Positions 43,632-53,483 are shown, counted from the stretch's first letter. The stretch is 64,000 nt of DNA from Methanoregula sp. (GCF_023227875.1 NZ_JALOCH010000011.1:28648-92647), one strand, 5' to 3'. Notes: a model not told the origin generated them from the sequence alone. Program-made: numbers and translations.

Positions 43632-44074
43632 ATGTTTATTGGGCACTTTGCGGTCGCCTACCTTCTCATCGCGCTCTTCCCGTCCATCCCGCCCCTCGTC
43701 ATCCTCTTTGGCGTCAGCTTCCCGGACCTGCTCTGGCCGGTCCTTGTGATCACCGGGAAAGAGAAAGTGACCGTCAACCCCGACAGCCCGCTCCAGAACG
43801 CGATCGGGTTCACCTCGTACCCGTTCTCCCACTCGCTCGTCACCGGTTCCCTGATCGCCGCAATCCCGGGGCTCGTTATTGCGTACTTCGTCAGCCCGCT
43901 CGCCGGGCTCGTGTTTGTCGCCGCCTCGGCCTCGTCTTCCACCTGATCAATGCGAATTCGTTCCTCGGGTTCGGCATGAAAAATCCCTTCACTCCCCGGA
44001 GTTATGCGGTTGCAGCGCTCGTCGGGTTTCTCGCGTTCATCGGGATCGCGACGTGGATCTTTGCGGGCATGTGA
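43632..44074 (+). pseudogene. Multi-TM YdjM-like membrane hydrolase, frameshifted and probably shortened
   Basis: The first part reads MFIGHFAVAYLLIALFPSIPPLVILFG, then FPDLLWP and FSHSLVTGSL, a pattern of membrane-bound metal-dependent hydrolases with His/Asp in the first helices. It stops at 43946. A second frame continues with LVFHLINANSFLGFG and a last hydrophobic helix (AALVGFLAFIGIATWIF), stopping at 44074. The shift falls near 43915-43940. The combined length is short for the family, so there may also be an internal deletion. Confidence 0.6.
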
Positions 44075-44256
44075 CCGGGCAGCCTGCTCGCCGGAGCGGG
44101 ATCGACCACCGCTGCCGTCTCGTTTGGCTTTACGGTGAAGGCGATACCCCCGGCCCCCGTCGGGAACGTTGGTACTGTCTCAAGAGTTAATAACGCACAC
44201 GCCTATGGTTCGTTACAGGCACCCCGATCTGTACCGGTGCCGGGAGTTGCAGCACT

Positions 44257-45756
44257 ATGCAGGAAATAATCAAAAAGATGATCACGGAGGCGATGGCCGC
44301 CCAGCACGCCGACGTGAACCAGGTAAAGAAGAAGCGCGGGCAGGATTTTGTCATCGACGACACGAAAGCCTATGTCGATGCGGTCAAGGGCATGAAAGCC
44401 GCCGGGAACCAGAGCAAGGCAGTTTTTGCGCTGCACACCGATTCGGTCAACGCCCATTACGCGATCCTCAAGGGCCTGACCACCACGATCCGCCCCGAGG
44501 ACGACCCCTTTGTCGAACACTACCAGACGCCGGTCATCATGGAGATGCTCTACGATGCGGACCCGAAATTCAGGAAGAGCGTGGAGGTCTTCATCAAGGC
44601 GGTCGGGAAAGCCGAGGCCCTGATCGGAAAGGAGTCGGCCCGGCGGTACGCAGGCTTCTACGGCCCCACCTGTGTCGTGGACTTTGCCCTGATCCCGGGC
44701 AGCAGCAGCAACATTGTCAACCAAATCCTCAAGACGGCCGATATCCCGGTCGCCCACAAGCAGGCGATCCTTGCCGCCAAGTCATGGGGCATGAACACCT
44801 CGTACGGCATCGGGGACGTCTTCGCCCACGCGGTCGAAGGCGGGTCAACGCTCGCCGACGCGGTGAAGAAAGAGGTCTCGATGATCCAGTCCATCTACGA
44901 TACGCCGGTCGATGCCCAGGCAAAGCTGATGGACAGCGTGGGCCAGAACTCGTTCGACTGCCGGAAGTACATGAAGGACTACCGCACGAAGATGCAGGGA
45001 GCCGTCAAGGCCTCGCTTGACGAGGGCGTCCACTACGGCAACATCGTGACCGTGCCGGCCTACTGTGTCGGCGACATCGCACACCACATCTCGCAGTCCA
45101 CGTACAACATGTGCAAGGACGATGTCACCATGGCGGTGATCGAGGCCGTGACCGAGGTGATGGACAAGACCCTCAAGGCGGCGGCACCGAAGATGAAGAC
45201 CCCGCAGGAGGTGCTCTCGGTTGCCACCGGCTCATCGGCCAGCGCTGCTGAGTATATCCTCGAACTCGACGGCTTCAACGCGATTATGGTCGTGGACATG
45301 TTAACGAAACGCTACCACAACTATGTCCAGCTCTACCCGAAGCGGAGTGCGGCAATCGAGCTCCACAACTGCGACTTCATGGACATGATCTACCGGGGCT
45401 GGAAGATGGTGGACAAGGCACGGAGGATGCAGGCATCCGGGCCCGGCCCGATCATCCCGAAGGTCGGCGGCTTTGCTGTTGACCTCTCGCCCATCCTGAA
45501 GAACGAGGTAATCGCAAACCCGCAGCGGTACGCGTACCCTGCCTGTGCGATGACCGTCCGGTTCTCGGCAATGATGCGCCTCTCCGACTACCCGTGCCTG
45601 CTGACCAGCGAGCCGGTCACGGCAACGCTGATGACCAACATCATTGCCCTCAGCAAGGATGTTGCCGCCGCACCCGCACGGATCTGCAAAGACTGTGCGT
45701 CCGCGGCCCTGATGGACTTCCGGCACTGCTCCTGCCAGTGGAAGGACGCGGTCTGA
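44257..45756 (+). CDS. DUF2193-family methanogen protein
   Basis: A 499-residue soluble protein resembling the archaeal family DUF2193; I name the family from memory. No known catalytic motif is clear. It has several conserved-looking Cys and His: GPTCVVDF, HNCDFMD, and a C-terminal cluster CKDCASAALMDFRHCSCQW that could bind metal. The function is unknown. The DUF2180 and aquaporin genes follow tightly, forming a three-gene unit. Confidence 0.75.
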   Translation: MQEIIKKMITEAMAAQHADVNQVKKKRGQDFVIDDTKAYVDAVKGMKAAGNQSKAVFALHTDSVNAHYAILKGLTTTIRPEDDPFVEHYQTPVIMEMLYDADPKFRKSVEVFIKAVGKAEALIGKESARRYAGFYGPTCVVDFALIPGSSSNIVNQILKTADIPVAHKQAILAAKSWGMNTSYGIGDVFAHAVEGGSTLADAVKKEVSMIQSIYDTPVDAQAKLMDSVGQNSFDCRKYMKDYRTKMQGAVKASLDEGVHYGNIVTVPAYCVGDIAHHISQSTYNMCKDDVTMAVIEAVTEVMDKTLKAAAPKMKTPQEVLSVATGSSASAAEYILELDGFNAIMVVDMLTKRYHNYVQLYPKRSAAIELHNCDFMDMIYRGWKMVDKARRMQASGPGPIIPKVGGFAVDLSPILKNEVIANPQRYAYPACAMTVRFSAMMRLSDYPCLLTSEPVTATLMTNIIALSKDVAAAPARICKDCASAALMDFRHCSCQWKDAV

Positions 45757-45783
45757 TTCCGGTGCCGGGATGAGGTGGAGACC

Positions 45784-45996
45784 ATGAAGTGTTATGTCTG
45801 CGCAAAGGAGGGAAAGGAGAGTACGGCCGTTGCGGTCTGTGTTGCCTGCGGCATGGGGACGTGCATGAAGCACACGATAAGGAAAGAGATCGATGTCTGG
45901 GAGGGGAGTTATCCGCTTCCCTCGCACAAACTGCCAGGGAAGATGCCCCGCATGCTCTGCCCGGACTGCAATGCCGCGTACGGGGATGGTACGTAA
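45784..45996 (+). CDS. DUF2180-like zinc-ribbon protein
   Basis: A 70-residue Cys-rich protein: MKCYVCAKEGK, then CVACGMGTCMKH and MLCPDC, giving paired CxxC motifs for one or two zinc sites. It matches the archaeal family DUF2180, of unknown function. The ATG at 45784 is preferred to 45775. Its TAA overlaps the next gene's ATG by one base. Confidence 0.8.
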   Translation: MKCYVCAKEGKESTAVAVCVACGMGTCMKHTIRKEIDVWEGSYPLPSHKLPGKMPRMLCPDCNAAYGDGT

Positions 45997-46736
45997 TGGC
46001 AACGCTTGCCAACCGGAGTATCGCCGAAGCGGTCGGGACGGCACTCCTCGTGTACTTCGGTGCCGGGGCAGCGGCGATCACCCTGATGATCGCAAACGGG
46101 ACGAAGCCGGCAACACCGTTCAACATCGGGATCGGGCAGCTCGGCGGGCTCGGCGACTGGTTTGCGATCGGGATTACGTTTGGTATCGTCATCGCCGCGG
46201 TCATCTATGCCCTTGGCCGTGTCTCCGGGGCGCATATCAATCCTGCCGTGACCATTGCGCTCTGGGCAACGAAACGGTTCCCGTCCGGTGACGCGATTGC
46301 GTATATCATCGCCCAGTGTATCGGGGCCGCAGCCGGGAGCCTGCTCTTCTTCCTGACCGTGGGGATGGATGCCGTAACCATCGGAGGGCTCGGGGCGACC
46401 GCCCCGTTTCCGGGGATCGGGTACGGGCAGGCGATCCTTATCGAAACGATCGCGACCTTTGTCCTGATGCTCGTGATCATGGGTGTTGCGGTGGACAAGC
46501 GTGCCCCGCCGGGGTTTGCCGGTCTCATCATCGGCCTGACCGTGGCCGGGATGATCACGATGGCCGGCAACATCTCCGGTGCATCGCTCAACACGGCCCG
46601 TACGTTCGGGCCGTATCTGATGGACTTCCTGCTCGGGGGCTCGAACCTCTGGGCGTTCTTCCCCATCTATATCATCGGCCCGGTCATCGGCGCTGTGCTC
46701 GCGGCATTCTTCTACGACCGGATCAGTGCAGAGTGA
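45996..46736 (+). CDS. Aquaporin / MIP-family channel
   Basis: A 246-residue integral membrane channel with six predicted helices. The first pore motif is SGAHINPAVT. The second is SGASLNTART, where the usual NPA Pro is replaced by Thr. It passes water or small neutral solutes; the changed motif could alter selectivity. It is coupled to DUF2180 through TAATG, and a T-run (46756-46762) after the stop may terminate the operon. Confidence 0.9.
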   Translation: MATLANRSIAEAVGTALLVYFGAGAAAITLMIANGTKPATPFNIGIGQLGGLGDWFAIGITFGIVIAAVIYALGRVSGAHINPAVTIALWATKRFPSGDAIAYIIAQCIGAAAGSLLFFLTVGMDAVTIGGLGATAPFPGIGYGQAILIETIATFVLMLVIMGVAVDKRAPPGFAGLIIGLTVAGMITMAGNISGASLNTARTFGPYLMDFLLGGSNLWAFFPIYIIGPVIGAVLAAFFYDRISAE

Positions 46737-46867
46737 GCCTGGTCCCGTCACCTTTTTTTGGCCCGGCGCCCCTGGACACAACCGTGTCCGACTCCCCGCG
46801 TTAGCTCTATCCAAACCGTTATTGCGACAGTGCAAGATATGCCCGTGTATACACGGGAGGAACAACG

Positions 46868-47479
46868 ATGCCAACCTCAAAAGACGGTAAGCTGGAACTG
46901 CTGAGCGACAAAAACAGCGCCCTCGTGCTCGTGGACTACCAGCCCACGATGTTCTCGGGCGTGGGATCGGGTGACAAGACGATCATCCGGAACGCGGCGT
47001 ACTGTGCTGCAAAAGCCGCGAGCATCCTGGACGTGCCGGTCGTGCTCTCGACCATCAACCCGGAGCACAACGGGAATTTCCTTGCGGATGTGACCGCCCT
47101 CTTCCCCGGTCAGGAAGTGTACGCCCGGCCGGTGCCGGGCTTCGATGCGTTCGAGGACAAAAAGACCTACGGTGCGTTCAAAAAGACCGGCCGGAAGAAG
47201 CTGGTCATTGCCGGGCTCTGGACGAGCATGTGCTTCTGCTACACCGCCCTGCACGCGATCAGGGACGGGTATGAAGTGTACGGGCTGATGGACGCGGCAG
47301 GCGATTCCACCCCCGATGCCCACAAGTACGGTGTCAGGCGGATGCTGCAGGCCGGGGTGATCCCCATCACGGTCGAGTCACTGGTCTCGGAATGGATGCA
47401 TGACTGGGGCAACAAAAAGGCGATGGAACTCGTGCGGGACGTGTACTCCCGGTACGGGTACATGATCGGGCTCCGGTAA
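46868..47479 (+). CDS. Isochorismatase-family cysteine hydrolase (YcaC-like)
   Basis: A 203-residue alpha/beta hydrolase. The catalytic Asp is in LVLVDYQPTMF, a Lys in the TGRKKLVIAGLWTSMC region, and the nucleophile Cys in WTSMCF. There is no zinc-binding nicotinamidase motif, so the substrate is unlikely to be nicotinamide. The family includes YcaC, of unknown function. GGAGGAAC precedes the ATG. The MBL-rhodanese gene starts 26 bp later. Confidence 0.85.
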   Translation: MPTSKDGKLELLSDKNSALVLVDYQPTMFSGVGSGDKTIIRNAAYCAAKAASILDVPVVLSTINPEHNGNFLADVTALFPGQEVYARPVPGFDAFEDKKTYGAFKKTGRKKLVIAGLWTSMCFCYTALHAIRDGYEVYGLMDAAGDSTPDAHKYGVRRMLQAGVIPITVESLVSEWMHDWGNKKAMELVRDVYSRYGYMIGLR

Positions 47480-47505
47480 AGCGGGGGACCAGGCACCGGG
47501 GTACC

Positions 47506-48873
47506 ATGCTGTTTGAACGGTTTGTATCGGAAGGGCTCGCCCACTTTTCCTACATCATCGGCTCTGGGGGGGAGGCGGCGGTGATCGACCCCCGGAGGGA
47601 CTGCGCCGTCTACCCTGACCGGGCAGCAGAAAACGGCATGAAGATCACCGGGATCTTCGAGACCCACCGGAACGAGGACTACGCGGTCGGGTCCGGTGAG
47701 CTCGCCGCAATCTGCGGGGCGCCGGTCTATCACGGGGCCGCGCTGCCGTTCGCGTACGGGACCCCCGTCCGGGACGGCGACCGGTTCCTGTTCGGGGACC
47801 TCGTGCTCACCGTCCGGGAGACTCCGGGCCACACCATGGAGAGCATCTCGGTGGTTGTCACGGACTCCGCAAACCCCGGGCTCCCGTCAATGGTCTTTTC
47901 CGGCGACCTGCTCTTTGCCGGCGACACCGGCCGTACCGATCTCGGCAGGCCCGGGACCGCAGACGCGATGGCCGGCGCCATGTATGACAGTATCCACGAC
48001 AGGGTCCTGCCGCTCGGTGACGGGACGATCGTCTTGCCGGCACACGGGGCCGGGTCGGTATGCGGGGGCGCGATCGCGGACCATCCCGTCACCACCATCG
48101 GCTTCGAGCGGAAGGCGAACCCCGCCCTTTCGCTTGACCGGGCCGCCTTTATTGCGCACAAGACTGCCGGGCACCATTATCGCCCGCCGTACTTCCGGGC
48201 CATGGAGCGGTTCAACCGGGAGGGGTGGCCCCGGCTCCCCCCGGGACCGCACCCGGACCCGGTCACGCCCGCGGCCCTTAAAGACCTTCTCTCAACCGGC
48301 GTGCAGGTCGTTGATATCCGGTCGCCAACGGCTTTTGCCGCCGGGCATATCCCCGGGAGCATCTCGCTCTGGCGGGAGGGCATCCCGGCGTTCGCCGGCT
48401 GGGTCCTGAACTATGATGACGGGATCGTCATCGTGGACGACTTCAATACCAATCTCGACACCGTGCAGCGCGACCTCCGGCGGCTCGGTTACGACCGTCT
48501 CACCGGGTACCTTGCCGGGGGGTTCATTGCCTGGGCAACGTATGCCGGGGAGATTACACACACCGGGACCTGTTCCGTGCAGGAGGCAGCCCTCCTTGTC
48601 AAGGATCCGTCCCTGTTTGTCCTTGACGTACGCGACATCAGGAACCGGGAGGCCTTTGGCCATATCGAAGGCTCGCACCACATCTACGTGGGGGAACTCC
48701 CGCAGCACATTAATGAAATCCCCAAAGACCACCCGGTCCTGGTCTATTGCGATGCGGGCTACAAGGGCAGCCTCGCTGCAGGCATCCTTGCCCGGCACGG
48801 CATCACCCGGGTGACGAACCTGCTTGGCGGATTTGCCGCATGGAAGAAGGCGGGGTACCCGCCCGGAAAATAA
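47506..48873 (+). CDS. MBL-fold/rhodanese fusion protein (ETHE1-like sulfur metabolism)
   Basis: A 455-residue protein. An MBL-fold domain (residues 1-250) resembles persulfide dioxygenases but has THRNEDYAVG where the metal motif THxHxDH is expected; the later ligands PGHTMES, SGDLLFAGDTGR and PAHGAG remain. Two rhodanese domains follow. The first (about 265-350) lacks a Cys at the active loop (VIVDDFNTN), and the second (about 365-455) has YCDAGYKGS with the catalytic Cys. It is probably a sulfane-sulfur handling enzyme, with an altered MBL metal site. Confidence 0.85.
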   Translation: MLFERFVSEGLAHFSYIIGSGGEAAVIDPRRDCAVYPDRAAENGMKITGIFETHRNEDYAVGSGELAAICGAPVYHGAALPFAYGTPVRDGDRFLFGDLVLTVRETPGHTMESISVVVTDSANPGLPSMVFSGDLLFAGDTGRTDLGRPGTADAMAGAMYDSIHDRVLPLGDGTIVLPAHGAGSVCGGAIADHPVTTIGFERKANPALSLDRAAFIAHKTAGHHYRPPYFRAMERFNREGWPRLPPGPHPDPVTPAALKDLLSTGVQVVDIRSPTAFAAGHIPGSISLWREGIPAFAGWVLNYDDGIVIVDDFNTNLDTVQRDLRRLGYDRLTGYLAGGFIAWATYAGEITHTGTCSVQEAALLVKDPSLFVLDVRDIRNREAFGHIEGSHHIYVGELPQHINEIPKDHPVLVYCDAGYKGSLAAGILARHGITRVTNLLGGFAAWKKAGYPPGK

Positions 48874-48966
48874 TATCCCGAAATCCTGTTTTACTACGCG
48901 GGTCCACGGGCCCGACCGGACCGTGAAAAAATGCAGTCAGGCGTCATCCCGTATTAAAGAAATTCC

Positions 48967-50775
48967 CTACATCTCAACCCGCGTCACGACACCGTGGATC
49001 CTGTCGGCCGGCAGCTTGTAGAACTGCACGAGTGAGGGGGAGAGGCGCCTGATGGCGGCAAAGACACGCCAGACAATGTTGGTGGTGATGACATCTTCGA
49101 TACCGTAAAAGATCGTCAGCTCGTCAATCTCTGCTTCTTTTAAGATGTTTGCGATATTGACAAATTCCATATAGCCGGCATAGATCTCGAAGATCGAGAA
49201 GCCTTTCGTAACTTCGCGGGTAAAGCCCCAGGTTATGCCGAATGGTGCCTCGGTCCTGTTGATCGAGACGATGATATTGTCATCATAGATGATCCGGTTA
49301 TTGAACATGGTCCGGGGGATATACTGCGGCAGGGCGCGGAAGTCACGGGCAAAGAAGAGCGCCGTGCCGGAGATCCGGTTCAGGGTATTATAAGCATCGT
49401 TGAACCGGGCAAGAAAATCATCGAACGGGACCGGGGAGAGCGCGGATGCGAGTTTCTTCTGGCCCTGTACAAAGACCAGGACAATGGCAAACGGGACAGC
49501 GGCAATCACGAGCGACCAGTAACCGCCGTAGGGGATCTTGTCGAAGTTGGCAAGCAGGAACGCGACCGTGATCCCCAGGATGACTGCCCCGATCAGGGAG
49601 CGTATAATCTGGCCCCGGAGGATGAGGATCCACGTCACAAAGATAGCCGTGATCACCATCGTCCCGCATACCGCAAGGCCGTAGGCATGCGTGAGGTTGG
49701 CCGAGGACCGGAAGATCACGATGATGAAGAGGACTGCGAGGAGCAGCGCCCAGTTGACGACATCGATATAGATCTGGGAGCGGAGCAGGGGAGAGGTATA
49801 GTCGATGCGTAACAGCGGCATCATCCGCGTGGTGATTCCCTGGTACACGATAGAGAAAATTCCCGAGATCATGGCCTGCGATGCAATGACCGTGGCGGCG
49901 ATGCTCAGGAGCAGGAAGGGGATATACACGATCCGGAACTGCGAGTAAACCATCTCGAAAAGAATGTTGTGTGCACCGGGATGGGTGAGGATGAATGCGC
50001 CCTGCCCGAGATAATTTATCGCAAGCACGAAAAAGACGATATGCCATGCCCGGATGATCGGGCCCCGGCCCAGGTGCCCCATATCGGCATACAACGCCTC
50101 GCCCCCGGTTGCAACAAGGATGACCGATGACAGGATTAAGAACCCTTCAAGCCCGTGGGAGGTGATGTAGTGGATCCCGTACACCGGGTTGACTGCATAC
50201 AAGACCCCGGGTGCGGACCAGATGGCGACAAGTCCCGTACCCGCGAGTACCGCAAACCAGATGAGCATGACCGGCCCGAACGTCCATGCAATCCGCTCGC
50301 TGCCCCGCGCCTGGATGGAGAAAAGGCCGATCGCGATGAGTCCCGCGATGATCATCAGGGTCGTCTCGCGGGTGTGTTCAAAACCCGGGATGAGGACGAT
50401 ACCTTCCACCGCGGAGAGCATGCTGATGGCCGGGGTGATGACACCGTCGCCGATGAAAAGGGCGATCCCGACAATTGCGAGCAGGGAGACAAATGCTGCC
50501 AGCGTACGGGACTTTAACATCGGGAGCAGGATCTCCCGGAGCACGATCGTCCCGCCCTCGCCTTTTGTACCGAGGTGCATGGCAAGATACGTGTACTGGA
50601 CGGTGACGAGCATGGTCAGGGTCCAGAGGATTAACGAGAGCATCCCGAGTACATTGTCACGGGTCGGCTGGATGATGAAAAAGATCGCTGTAAGTGCATA
50701 GATGGGACTTGTCCCGATGTCGCCAAACACGAGCCCCATGGATTTGACGACACCATTCAGGGAATTGTGCGTCAC
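48967..50775 (-). CDS. KUP/HAK/KT-family potassium transporter
   Basis: A 602-residue membrane transporter for potassium uptake, probably with proton symport. The N-terminus has the family signature GLVFGDIGTSPIYA, then GTKGEGGTI, IGDGVITPAISMLSAVEG and GGEALYADMGHLG. About 12 membrane segments are followed by a soluble C-terminal domain of about 150 residues. It is preceded by a cluster of structured repeats. Confidence 0.93.
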   Translation of the reverse strand: MTHNSLNGVVKSMGLVFGDIGTSPIYALTAIFFIIQPTRDNVLGMLSLILWTLTMLVTVQYTYLAMHLGTKGEGGTIVLREILLPMLKSRTLAAFVSLLAIVGIALFIGDGVITPAISMLSAVEGIVLIPGFEHTRETTLMIIAGLIAIGLFSIQARGSERIAWTFGPVMLIWFAVLAGTGLVAIWSAPGVLYAVNPVYGIHYITSHGLEGFLILSSVILVATGGEALYADMGHLGRGPIIRAWHIVFFVLAINYLGQGAFILTHPGAHNILFEMVYSQFRIVYIPFLLLSIAATVIASQAMISGIFSIVYQGITTRMMPLLRIDYTSPLLRSQIYIDVVNWALLLAVLFIIVIFRSSANLTHAYGLAVCGTMVITAIFVTWILILRGQIIRSLIGAVILGITVAFLLANFDKIPYGGYWSLVIAAVPFAIVLVFVQGQKKLASALSPVPFDDFLARFNDAYNTLNRISGTALFFARDFRALPQYIPRTMFNNRIIYDDNIIVSINRTEAPFGITWGFTREVTKGFSIFEIYAGYMEFVNIANILKEAEIDELTIFYGIEDVITTNIVWRVFAAIRRLSPSLVQFYKLPADRIHGVVTRVEM

Positions 50776-50894
50776 TGAGTAGTGCTATTCCCAGATCACC
50801 GCTTAATGCTTTGCTCTCATCACCGGGCAATTACTGAGAGAGACCGGTCATGGTACCACCAGGAGCGTCAGGATTGCGGAGACGAAAGCCGGGG

Positions 50895-51127
50895 GGACCC
50901 TCAACAGGTCGAAGACCGACGGTCTTCTTATGCTTCAGTTCAGATGACCCTCAACAGGTCGAAGAACGGCGGTCTTCTCCTGCTTCGGGTCTGATAACCC
51001 TCAGCAACTCGAAGACTGCTGCGCAATCCATCGAAGAACGGCGGTCTTCTCCTGCTTCGGGTCTGATAACCCTCAGCATGTCGAAGACCTGCGATCTTCT
51101 TATGCTTCGGGTCTGATAACCCTCAGC
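50895..51127. repeat. Tandem structured repeats, four units
   Basis: The four units begin at about 50895, 50946, 50996 and 51068. Three are 50-51 bp and the third is 72 bp because it holds an extra half hairpin. Each unit has hairpin 1 with outer CGAAGA/TCTTCT and variable inner pairs, then TGCTTCGGGTCTGATAACCC and TCAGCA, whose TGCT/AGCA and GGGT/ACCC arms form hairpin 2. The array ends 2 bp before the histidine-kinase stop codon region. There is no CRISPR-like spacing. Confidence 0.8.
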
Positions 51128-51128
51128 A

Positions 51129-52826
51129 TTATACCGGGTTTCCCTTTTCACCCGTGAACCGGTACGCCCCTTTCGGCACCACCATCTCGAACCGTGCCCC
51201 TTTCCCCGGCTCACCGTTTTCGGTAATCGTGATACCGGTGATCGAGAGGATCTCGCGTGAGAGGAAGAGGCCAAGGCCGGTATGTTTCCCGTAGCCCTGC
51301 TCGAACAGGCGGGCTTTGTCTTCGGTTGCGATCCCGGCCCCGTTATCCTCGCAGACAACCACGAGCCCGGCACCGGTCTCACGGGAGGTGAGGCGGATGG
51401 CAGTCATTGCCTCACCGCCATAATTCAGGGCATTGTCGATCAGGTTATAGAAGACCTTCTCGAACAGGGAATCTGCATAAATCTCAATGTCCGACCGGTC
51501 AACCTCCACCCGCACATCCCGCATGGGCAGGGCTTTCTCTGCCCACATGACACTTGCATGGATGTCCTGCCAGACGGGAGCGGTTGTTCCCATCTCCTCG
51601 TAGACCTTGGTGAAATCGAGCTGGTGCCCCATGGTCTGGGCAATATTCATCTCTGTTTTGAGATATTCTGATGCCGTAACGTTACTCCTGAGTTCTTCTT
51701 CCGAAAGCTGGAGATATGCCATGAGGGCCGTGAGCTGGTTCTTGATGTCGTGCCGGGTGATTGAGGAGAGGATCGTGAGTTTTTTATTGACCCGGGAGAG
51801 TGCATCCTCTGCTGCCTTCCGCTCGGTAATATCGGTAATGACCGATAAGCCTGAAGGGAGTCCTTTGTCTTCGATCCGCACGGTATTGATCAGGCAGTGG
51901 CGGACCGTGCCGTCCCGGAGCTGGATATCAATCTCGCTGAGATGTTCCGGGTACTCTCCCCTATGGATTGCACTGATCACCCCCCGCACAGCCCCAGCGC
52001 TCGCTGGTGCCAGGATGGAATAGATGGATTGCCCGACAAGGGTTTCCTGTGGGGATCCCAGGAGCCGGGCCGCTGCCGGGTTGGCGTAGTGGATGAACTC
52101 CCTGTCGTGGATGAGAATATAATCAGGGAGGTTGTCCGCAAGGTTCCGGTACCGCTCCTCGCTTTTTCTGAGCTCTCCCTGGGACCGGGCCATATTGAGC
52201 ATCAGGAAGGAGGCCGTGAGGATGATATCCATGAGGATCGTGACGATAAAGAAGATCGGGTTAATGGGATCCGGGCCCCCAAGTGAGTGGTCCCCGGGAG
52301 TGACAAGCCCGTTGACGACAATCGCGGTCCAGAGGACCGCAGTGACCAGGAGTGCCGCGGCAAAGCTGTACCTGAGCAACCGGGTGTCCGGTTCACCTGC
52401 CCGTATCGCGATGAGGGCGGTTGCAACAAAGCAGGGGACAATGAGCAGCGCTATGACCACGCCACGCATGACAACCGAATCGCTCACGATCATAAACCAG
52501 AACAACAGGAGAGCGGCCGGTACCAGGACACCGTACACGATCTTCGGGAGTGCAGCTGACCGGAAATATCTCCCGGTACTGTCGAGCCGCATCATGACCG
52601 ACAGCGCGATCAGAAAATTTGCCACCGTTGAGGTAAGCAGAACGGGCACGGCTCCTTCGAGCACATACAGGAAATACCCGCAGGACGTGACCATCAGGGA
52701 AAGCATCCATGTCCTGAACCCCACGTAGGTCTTCTGGGACTTCCAGAAGGTAAAAAGCATCAGCGTGAGGACTACATTGACGAGAAAAAGGATCAGGAAA
52801 AGGGTACGGATATCCGGTATCCACAT
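51129..52826 (-). CDS. Membrane-bound PAS sensor histidine kinase
   Basis: A 565-residue kinase. The N-terminal 220 residues hold about seven hydrophobic segments, a membrane sensory module. One PAS domain (about 230-345) follows, with a DITERKAAEDAL coiled linker, the archaeal H-box SSITRHDIKNQLTAL (His near 365) and an HATPase domain (NLIDNALNYGG, EDNGAGI, GLGLFLSREI). It has the same H-box type as the kinase at 31550. No response regulator gene is adjacent. Confidence 0.9.
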   Translation of the reverse strand: MWIPDIRTLFLILFLVNVVLTLMLFTFWKSQKTYVGFRTWMLSLMVTSCGYFLYVLEGAVPVLLTSTVANFLIALSVMMRLDSTGRYFRSAALPKIVYGVLVPAALLLFWFMIVSDSVVMRGVVIALLIVPCFVATALIAIRAGEPDTRLLRYSFAAALLVTAVLWTAIVVNGLVTPGDHSLGGPDPINPIFFIVTILMDIILTASFLMLNMARSQGELRKSEERYRNLADNLPDYILIHDREFIHYANPAAARLLGSPQETLVGQSIYSILAPASAGAVRGVISAIHRGEYPEHLSEIDIQLRDGTVRHCLINTVRIEDKGLPSGLSVITDITERKAAEDALSRVNKKLTILSSITRHDIKNQLTALMAYLQLSEEELRSNVTASEYLKTEMNIAQTMGHQLDFTKVYEEMGTTAPVWQDIHASVMWAEKALPMRDVRVEVDRSDIEIYADSLFEKVFYNLIDNALNYGGEAMTAIRLTSRETGAGLVVVCEDNGAGIATEDKARLFEQGYGKHTGLGLFLSREILSITGITITENGEPGKGARFEMVVPKGAYRFTGEKGNPV

Positions 52827-53099
52827 GGTTTTTATTCTCCGCCCGGGGGTACCTCACCGTACATCCCGATACAGTTAATGCTGGTGGATATTTTCCTTCT
52901 CACGTTATGAATATTCGCAATGCCCGGCACACACCTGCAGGTTATTACCGGATGGGGATCTTCTCTGCTGTTTTTGCTCTCCTCACGGTGTGGGCCGGGG
53001 AAAACCGGGCCCTGCCGGACAAACCCGGGCCGTGCGGGCAGGGAAGGTTCAATACGTGCTGCACCCGTATCGTATCTCATACCCGGGAAAGGACAAGAC

Positions 53100-53483
53100 G
53101 TGACCCCGAAAAGACCTGGATACCTGGTACAATGGGATACCTCCGGCCGGTTCAGCGCCGGGGATATCATTGCGCATGACCAGTACAATGCGGCAAAAGA
53201 GGAGTACGAGGTCCGCATGAAGGACTGGAGCGGCGATGCACAGAAGGGCGAGGACGGCGCATTCCATATCTCCGGGCGGAAACGCGACCTGGTCAAGGGG
53301 TTCCTGGAAGAGAAACGGTACGCCCTCACCGCTGAATATTACCATTACGCGATACGGGCACGCGGAAAAAAGGTGGACCCCGCGGCCATCCGGCAGAAGA
53401 TCCAGGACCTCGGCCTGTCGTGCCTCTGGGTCCATGTGACCGGTGAGACCGGTCCTGAGCGGAACCCGCGGGCCCGGAGATAA
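53100..53483 (+). CDS. Hypothetical protein, unknown family
   Basis: A 127-residue charged, soluble protein: GYLVQWDTSGRFSAGDIIAHD, a helical middle rich in Lys/Glu, and KVDPAAIRQKIQDLGLSCLWV near the end. I do not recognise it. The frame is open from 52920, but the earlier part has biased composition. GTG at 53100, preceded by GGGAAAGGAC, is the better start. Confidence 0.65.
   Translation: MTPKRPGYLVQWDTSGRFSAGDIIAHDQYNAAKEEYEVRMKDWSGDAQKGEDGAFHISGRKRDLVKGFLEEKRYALTAEYYHYAIRARGKKVDPAAIRQKIQDLGLSCLWVHVTGETGPERNPRARR

Noticed and set aside
43613..44074. 153-residue ORF as an independent gene
   Set aside because: Its first 100 residues are a shadow frame of the membrane gene at 43632; only its last part is the continuation of that gene after a frameshift.
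46229..46242. GGCGCATATC inside the aquaporin gene as a further operator copy
   Set aside because: It matches only part of the motif and lies within a conserved coding motif, far from any start.
50895..51127. Possible CRISPR array
   Set aside because: The repeated part fills nearly the whole unit, there are no unique fixed-length spacers, and no cas genes are present.
52920..53099. 60-residue N-terminal extension of the gene at 53100
   Set aside because: Composition is biased (Gly, Arg, Pro, Ser) and a GTG with a good ribosome-binding site lies at 53100.
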